This document shows positions 5,991 to 10,489 of a stretch of 10,489 nucleotides of DNA, one piece after another. Both the position numbers and the translations under genes were made by a program. How positions within the stretch are numbered: position 1 is the first letter of the stretch; each line of letters starts with the position of its first letter. The stretch lies in the NCBI GenBank assembly GCA_030731695.1, contig JANQTK010000336.1, forward strand, positions 1 through 10,489, given 5' to 3'. Below the pieces are notes generated by a model that had not been told where the DNA came from, did not search any database, and saw only the letters and a list, made by a program, of their open reading frames with translations. Source of the DNA: Polaribacter sp. (GTDB lineage: Bacteria > Bacteroidota > Bacteroidia > Flavobacteriales > Flavobacteriaceae).

Positions 5991-8900
5991 TCAATCAATC
6001 TGAATCAAATCAATAGTGCTTTCTTTTACTTTTTTATTCAATTCTTTTACATCATTGTTAAAAATTGAATACAATTTTGCCAATTCACCATCAATTTCTT
6101 TGGTAATTTCGTTTTTAAAATCAATCGCTTGTTGAGTTGGTGCATAATTGCCAATTCTGGTCAACGAATTTAAATGCGCCAATTTATTGTTCAATCTGAT
6201 AGGAAAATTTAGCGGATCTTGATTGCTCTTGCTTTTGGTTTGATATAAGGTTTCTTCAATTACTGTCATATCTTTTACTAATTTCGTAGCAAAATCCAAC
6301 AATTCTTTGTGAGTTTTGGTGTCTTTGATCGATTTTTTCAACACATCAACTTGCGATCTAACTTTTTGAACATTTTTCAACGCATTATGAATTTCAGTCA
6401 CTTTTGTGTTGATATCATTGATAAAATCAAATTGCGCTTTCATGTCACTTTCTGATGCTTCAGACATCGGGTTTTTAAGAATTTTAAATTCTTTAGATTC
6501 GATAATGTCATTCACTTTCAATTCAACTTTGTAAGTTCCTGGTAAAGCCATGGGGCCGCTTAAAGAAGCCCACCATAAAATCATACCTTCAACTCGTTCA
6601 GCGCCATCGTACATCATATCCCAATAAAAAACAGTATTGCCATCTTTAACTGTTAGTTTTTCTTCCTTTTTTTCTTTATCAGCTTTGGTGCTAAAAGTTT
6701 TAATCAATTGGTTATTGGCATCATAAAATGATAAAGAAACGACGTCTTTTTCTCCAATTTCTTTGATGAAAAAATTCACAGCAACACCTCCAGGATGATT
6801 GGTTCCTGCAGTTTTTGAGGTTCTGTTATTTCCACCACTTACATTGTAAGCATCTTTAGGTTGATATAATACAATATCTTCTTTTGTATTGTTATTTAAT
6901 TGATGTAAAGGTGTTAAATCATCAATAATCCAAATGGATCTTCCTTGAGTTGCAGCAATCAAATTATCGTTTTTAATGGCCAAATCTGTGATAGGAACAA
7001 TGGGTAAATTTTGCTGAAAAGTTTGCCAATTTTTACCATCATCAAACGAAATATACATGCCTTTTTCAGTTCCTGCATAGAGCAATCCTTTGCGTTTTGG
7101 ATCGGCTCTTAAAGCTCTTGTAAAACTTTCTTCTTCAATTCCTGAAACTAGTAATTCCCAAGATTTTCCATAGTTTTCTGTTTTATAAATGTACGGTTTG
7201 TAATCACCTGATTTGTATTTTGTGCCTACAATATAAGCACCACCTTTGGTAAAAGGATTAACTTCAATGCAATTGATCATCATCCATTCAGGCATTTTTT
7301 TAGGGGTTACATTTTCCCAGTTTTTACCATTGTCTTTGGATACATGAACCAATCCATCATCAGAACCTGTCCAAATCAACCCAGTTTCAAAAGCGGATTC
7401 TGTTGCTGCGAAAATAGTTCCATAATATTCTACGCCAGTGTTGTCTTTAGTAATTGGACCTCCAGAAGGGCCTAATGTTTTTGGGTCATTTCTTGTCAAA
7501 TCAGGACTAATTAATTCCCAAGATTGACCTTCATTTTCGGTAGCATGCAAATGATTGGATGCTGCATACAAACGTTTTTTGTTATTTGGTGAAAAGAAAA
7601 TAGGGAAATTCCATTGAAAACGGTATTTAAAATCTTCAGCTCCATGACCCATTGGATCATCTGGCCAAACATTAATCGCTCTTGTTTCACCAGTTGTATG
7701 ATTTTGTCTGGTTAACAAACCGCCATAACTTCCACCATACACAATATCATTATTTAAAGGATCCACAGCAATGTGCGCACTTTCGCCACCTGCAGTTTCT
7801 TCCCAATCACTTTCGCCAATAAATCTCCCTGAAGTTCTGTGTGAAATTCTGATGGTTGAATTGTCTTGTTGTGCTGCATAAATTCGATACGGAAAATGAT
7901 TATCCGTTGTTAATCTATAAAATTGTGAAGTTGGCTGATTCATATAAGTACTCCAATTTTCGCCAGCATCAAATGAAATTTGTGCACCACCATCATCACC
8001 AATAATCATGCGTTGATTGTCTTCGGGCGCTATCCATAAATCATGATGATCTCCATGAGGTGCATTGTATGTTTTGTAGGTTTTACCACCATCAGTAGAT
8101 TTGTGATAGTTCACATTTAAGACGTATAAAATGTTTTCATCTTGAGTATCTGCATACAAACGAGTGTAATACCAAGCTCTTTGGCGTAATTTTCGTTCAG
8201 AATTTATCAAACTCCATGTTTTTCCAGCATCTGTAGATTTGTAAATTCCGCCTTTTTCGTTTTCGATTAATGCCCAAACAATATCTGAATTTACTGGTGA
8301 AACAGTAACACCACTAATTCCCCAAATGCCTTTTGGTAATCCTTTGTTACTTGAAATATTTTCCCAAGATTCACCACCATCCGTACTTTTATACATTGCA
8401 GAACCTTTTCCTCCTGATGATAAACTGTAAGGAGTTCTTCTTACATCCCAAGTTGTGGCATATAAAATTCTTGGATTGTTTGGATCAATAATTAAATCAA
8501 TAGCGCCCGAATTTTCCTCAGCGAACAACACTTTTTTCCAAGATTCTCCACCATCAATTGATTTATAAACGCCTCTATCTTGCGTTGGTTTGTATAAATC
8601 ACCTAAAACTGCTGCAAAAACAATATCTGAATTTTTTGGATGAATGCGCATTCTAGGAATGTGACGTGAATTTTTTAATCCAATATGTTTCCAAGTTTTT
8701 CCAGCGTTTTCAGATTTCCAAATTCCGTCACCAGAAGAAACATTTCCACGAACGGTTTTTTCGCCCAACCCAACATATATCACATTATTATCAGATTCAG
8801 AAACGGCAACTGCACCCACTGAACCTCCAAAAAATCCATCAGAAATATTCTCCCAAGTATTGCCTGCATCTGTAGTTTTCCAAACGCCACCACCTGTTGC

Positions 8901-9095
8901 ACCCATGTAAAATAGGTTGGCTTTATTGGGAACTCCTGTTACAGCGGCACTTCTTCCACCTCTAAAAGGCCCAATATTTCTCCATTCAACAGCACTAAAA
9001 TATGCGTCAGAAACTTTGTCAACACTTTTTTGTGCGTTAACTTTGGCGGTTGTTACAAAAAATAAACTGATAACAAACAATGCGATTTTTTTCAT
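5991..9095 (-). CDS. Secreted BNR/sortilin-type beta-propeller protein (often annotated glycosyl hydrolase)
   Basis: This 1034-residue exported protein begins with a signal peptide (MKKIALFVISLFFVTTAKVNA, cleavage near residue 21). The first part, starting WRNIGPFRGGRSAAVTG at 38-54, carries about eleven Asp-box/BNR repeats of the SxDxGxxW type, for example KTTDAGNTW (73), KSIDGGESW (178), KSTDGGESW (236), KSTDAGKTW (286), SFDAGENW (374), SKDNGKNW (586) and SFDDGKNW (683). These imply one or two large beta-propellers of the VPS10/sortilin kind up to about 725. A beta-rich segment follows at about 740-870, then a helical C-terminus at about 880-1034. The 'glycosyl hydrolase' name is inherited from the Asp-box and no catalytic set is visible. 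There is no obvious type IX secretion C-terminal domain, so it is probably periplasmic or exported another way. It is a stand-alone gene, divergent from aroA. Confidence 0.9.
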   Translation of the reverse strand: MKKIALFVISLFFVTTAKVNAQKSVDKVSDAYFSAVEWRNIGPFRGGRSAAVTGVPNKANLFYMGATGGGVWKTTDAGNTWENISDGFFGGSVGAVAVSESDNNVIYVGLGEKTVRGNVSSGDGIWKSENAGKTWKHIGLKNSRHIPRMRIHPKNSDIVFAAVLGDLYKPTQDRGVYKSIDGGESWKKVLFAEENSGAIDLIIDPNNPRILYATTWDVRRTPYSLSSGGKGSAMYKSTDGGESWENISSNKGLPKGIWGISGVTVSPVNSDIVWALIENEKGGIYKSTDAGKTWSLINSERKLRQRAWYYTRLYADTQDENILYVLNVNYHKSTDGGKTYKTYNAPHGDHHDLWIAPEDNQRMIIGDDGGAQISFDAGENWSTYMNQPTSQFYRLTTDNHFPYRIYAAQQDNSTIRISHRTSGRFIGESDWEETAGGESAHIAVDPLNNDIVYGGSYGGLLTRQNHTTGETRAINVWPDDPMGHGAEDFKYRFQWNFPIFFSPNNKKRLYAASNHLHATENEGQSWELISPDLTRNDPKTLGPSGGPITKDNTGVEYYGTIFAATESAFETGLIWTGSDDGLVHVSKDNGKNWENVTPKKMPEWMMINCIEVNPFTKGGAYIVGTKYKSGDYKPYIYKTENYGKSWELLVSGIEEESFTRALRADPKRKGLLYAGTEKGMYISFDDGKNWQTFQQNLPIVPITDLAIKNDNLIAATQGRSIWIIDDLTPLHQLNNNTKEDIVLYQPKDAYNVSGGNNRTSKTAGTNHPGGVAVNFFIKEIGEKDVVSLSFYDANNQLIKTFSTKADKEKKEEKLTVKDGNTVFYWDMMYDGAERVEGMILWWASLSGPMALPGTYKVELKVNDIIESKEFKILKNPMSEASESDMKAQFDFINDINTKVTEIHNALKNVQKVRSQVDVLKKSIKDTKTHKELLDFATKLVKDMTVIEETLYQTKSKSNQDPLNFPIRLNNKLAHLNSLTRIGNYAPTQQAIDFKNEITKEIDGELAKLYSIFNNDVKELNKKVKESTIDLIQID

Positions 9096-9100
9096 TTTGA

Positions 9101-9108
9101 TACATTTG
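9101..9108 (+). promoter_or_regulatory. Candidate -7 promoter element for aroA
   Basis: TACATTTG matches TAnnTTTG exactly, 53 nt before the aroA ATG, in the 66-bp gap between the divergent BNR gene and aroA. No -33 partner is clear. A minus-strand TATTTTTA about 22 nt further towards aroA (one mismatch) could serve the BNR gene, but this is weaker. In such AT-rich DNA a chance match is possible. Confidence 0.35.
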
Positions 9109-9161
9109 AAATTATAATCGTAAAAATATGAAAATTAAATCTGTTTGATACCATCGAAATT

Positions 9162-10397
9162 ATGGACCTACTTTTATACGTTTTAAAACACAAAAAAATC
9201 TCACAGAAAATTACCATTTCTGGTTCAAAAAGTGAATCGAACAGATTGTTGATTTTACAAAAATTATTTCCTGAAATTTCGATTGAAAATTTATCAGATT
9301 CTGATGATTCTGTGCATATGCAACATGCCTTATCAACTGAAAATGAATTGGTTGATATTGGTCATGCAGGGACAGCCATGCGTTTTTTAACTTCGTATTT
9401 TGCAACTACTGAAGGTAAAAAAGTGATTTTAACAGGATCAGAAAGAATGCAAAACAGACCCATTAAAATTTTGGTGGATGCTTTGCAAGATTTGGGAGCA
9501 AAAATCGAATACCAAGATAAAATTGGATATCCTCCATTGAAAATCTCTGGCACAAAAATTACCAAAGAAAAAGTACAAATTCATGGAAATGTAAGCAGTC
9601 AATACATTTCTTCGTTGTTGTTGGTTGCATCAAAATTAGATAAAGGTTTGACTATTGAATTGTTGGGCGAAATTACTTCCATTCCTTATATTGAAATGAC
9701 GTTAAGTTTGCTAAATCAATTAGGAATTGAAACCAAATTCGAAGGAAATGTCATCAACGTTTTTCCAAAAAAATCTATTGAAAAGCAAACTGTAGTTGTT
9801 GAATCTGATTGGTCTTCAGCGAGTTATTTTTATTCAATTGTAGCACTTTCAGAAATTGGAAGTGAAATTACCTTATCTGCTTACAAAAAAGACAGTTTGC
9901 AAGGCGATTCGTGTTTGGCGAAAATTTATCAACATTTTGGTGTAGAAACTATTTTTGAAGAAAATTCAGTAGTCTTAAAAAAAGAAAGAAAAACCAAAAA
10001 AGAAACATTAGAAATTGATTTGAAAAATGCGCCAGATATCGCACAAACCATTGCTGTTACTTGTTTTGCTGAAGGAATTGCCTGTAATTTATCAGGATTA
10101 CATACGTTAAAAATCAAAGAAACAGATCGTTTAGAAGCTTTGCAAAATGAGTTGAGTAAATTCGGAGCAAATATTACTATTACTGAAAATTCTCTTTCAA
10201 TAGGAGTTAGTTCCCCTCCTTTGGAGGGGTTAGGGGAGGCTATCAAAACCTATAACGACCACAGAATGGCCATGGCTTTTGCGCCTTTGGCATTAAAAGT
10301 TCCTATTAAAATTTTGAATGCTGAGGTTGTGACGAAATCGTATCAAAAGTTTTGGGAAGATTTGAAATTGATTGGTTTTGTAATGAACGAAATTTAG
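9162..10397 (+). CDS. aroA: 3-phosphoshikimate 1-carboxyvinyltransferase (EPSP synthase) carrying an inserted repeat
   Basis: EPSP synthase joins shikimate 3-phosphate and phosphoenolpyruvate in the sixth shikimate-pathway step, in the cytosol. The 411-residue protein has all key blocks: GSKSESNR at 21-28 with Lys23, HAGTAMRF at 68-75, LTGSERMQNRP at 90-100, SSQYISSLL at 145-153, DSLQGDS at 244-250, APDIAQT at 290-296 with the catalytic-type Asp292, KETDRL at 319-324 with Glu320, and NDHRMAMAF at 365-373. Residues 351-359 (SPPLEGLGE) are encoded by a 29-bp palindromic repeat in the loop between the strand ITENSLSIGV and the TYNDHR motif, a variable position in the family as I recall it. The active-site residues are intact, so the enzyme is probably functional. 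Its stop abuts the stop of the convergent next gene with no gap. Confidence 0.96.
   Translation: MDLLLYVLKHKKISQKITISGSKSESNRLLILQKLFPEISIENLSDSDDSVHMQHALSTENELVDIGHAGTAMRFLTSYFATTEGKKVILTGSERMQNRPIKILVDALQDLGAKIEYQDKIGYPPLKISGTKITKEKVQIHGNVSSQYISSLLLVASKLDKGLTIELLGEITSIPYIEMTLSLLNQLGIETKFEGNVINVFPKKSIEKQTVVVESDWSSASYFYSIVALSEIGSEITLSAYKKDSLQGDSCLAKIYQHFGVETIFEENSVVLKKERKTKKETLEIDLKNAPDIAQTIAVTCFAEGIACNLSGLHTLKIKETDRLEALQNELSKFGANITITENSLSIGVSSPPLEGLGEAIKTYNDHRMAMAFAPLALKVPIKILNAEVVTKSYQKFWEDLKLIGFVMNEI
10211..10239 (+). repeat. GC-rich palindromic repeat, copy 2, inside aroA
   Basis: This copy is identical over 29 bp to 3430-3458, in the same orientation, with CCCCTCC/GGAGGGG arms around TTT and the trailing TTAGGGGAGG. 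It is translated in the same frame as copy 1, giving SPPLEGLGE (residues 351-359 of AroA). The flanks differ from copy 1 (GTTAG on the left, CTATC on the right), so the shared unit is bounded to these 29 bp. The reverse strand through it is also open in two frames, one reading SPNPSKGGE. Confidence 0.9.
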
Positions 10398-10489
10398 TTA
10401 TCGTTTAATAATTTGAATTTGCTCTAAAATTGCGGTTGTTCTTTCTGATGAAACTGGAATATGAATTCCTGTGTTTAATTCTAAACTAC
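10398..10489 (-). CDS. C-terminal 30 residues of an unidentified protein (runs off window end)
   Basis: Reading the minus strand back from the TAA at 10398-10400 gives 30 open codons to the window edge, with a protein-like tail containing LNTGIHIPVSSERTTAILEQ and ending QIIKR. The phrase G..IPVSSER resembles the C-terminal end of LytTR DNA-binding domains (a strand pair followed by a short helix), but the piece is too short to assign. Its stop codon directly adjoins the aroA stop (10395-10397), so the two transcripts are convergent with no intergenic space. Confidence 0.5.
   Translation of the reverse strand, partial: SLELNTGIHIPVSSERTTAILEQIQIIKR

Noticed and set aside
5991..9095. Repeated Asp-box DNA considered as a DNA tandem repeat
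   Set aside because: The similarity is at protein motif level (SxDxGxxW), irregularly spaced and diverged in DNA, so it is a protein-fold repeat and not a recent DNA repeat.
8666..9117. Two short plus-strand open frames opposite the start of the BNR protein gene
   Set aside because: They are opposite the signal peptide and first propeller repeats of a well-supported gene and look like low-complexity antisense translation.
9929..10246. Minus-strand open frame of 105 codons inside aroA, beginning within the palindromic repeat
   Set aside because: It lies wholly antisense to conserved AroA motifs. The repeat merely keeps the reverse frame open, and no promoter or homology supports a gene.

Overview
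The window is AT-rich DNA from the Bacteroidota, most likely a marine-type Flavobacteriaceae (Polaribacter/Tenacibaculum-like by protein feel; genus not proven). Three things point there: the gene order CBS-domain protein, NAD kinase, DUF6089-type outer-membrane protein, uppS, with pdxJ and an alpha/beta hydrolase running the other way; the absence of Shine-Dalgarno sequences; and promoter elements of the Bacteroidota TAnnTTTG type. Nearly all genes are housekeeping or conserved-neighbourhood genes. No phage, IS, CRISPR, tRNA or rRNA was seen.

Layout. Positions 1-2562 (minus strand) hold, in transcription order, a CBS-domain protein, NAD kinase (1-nt TAATG overlap), a gap with its own promoter, a DUF6089-type porin-like protein, and the start of undecaprenyl diphosphate synthase. 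From 2624 to 5943 (plus strand) run pdxJ, an alpha/beta hydrolase, a solute-binding-protein-like protein without a signal peptide, a MazG-type pyrophosphohydrolase and two tiny membrane proteins; the last three are tightly coupled. The run ends at a 20-bp perfect-stem bidirectional terminator. A large secreted BNR/sortilin-type beta-propeller protein occupies 5991-9095 on the minus strand. aroA (9162-10397, plus) is divergent from it and ends directly against the 3' end of an unidentified minus-strand gene that leaves the window.

The feature most worth a second look is a 29-bp GC-rich palindromic repeat present in two identical copies inside two unrelated coding genes, the alpha/beta hydrolase (3430-3458) and aroA (10211-10239). 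Both copies have the same orientation and reading frame, and each adds the peptide SPPLEGLGE to its protein. In AroA it sits just before the conserved NDHRMAMAF motif. In the hydrolase it lies in an N-terminal extension ahead of the point where the recognisable fold begins. This looks like a proliferating short palindromic element that is tolerated in coding sequence. Smaller points are a candidate leaderless promoter for the CBS/nadK operon, a dyad ahead of the solute-binding-like gene, and that gene's missing signal peptide.

The functions are unrelated but essential or conserved: cell-wall lipid carrier (uppS), NADP supply (nadK), vitamin B6 (pdxJ), nucleotide clean-up (mazG) and aromatic amino acids (aroA).
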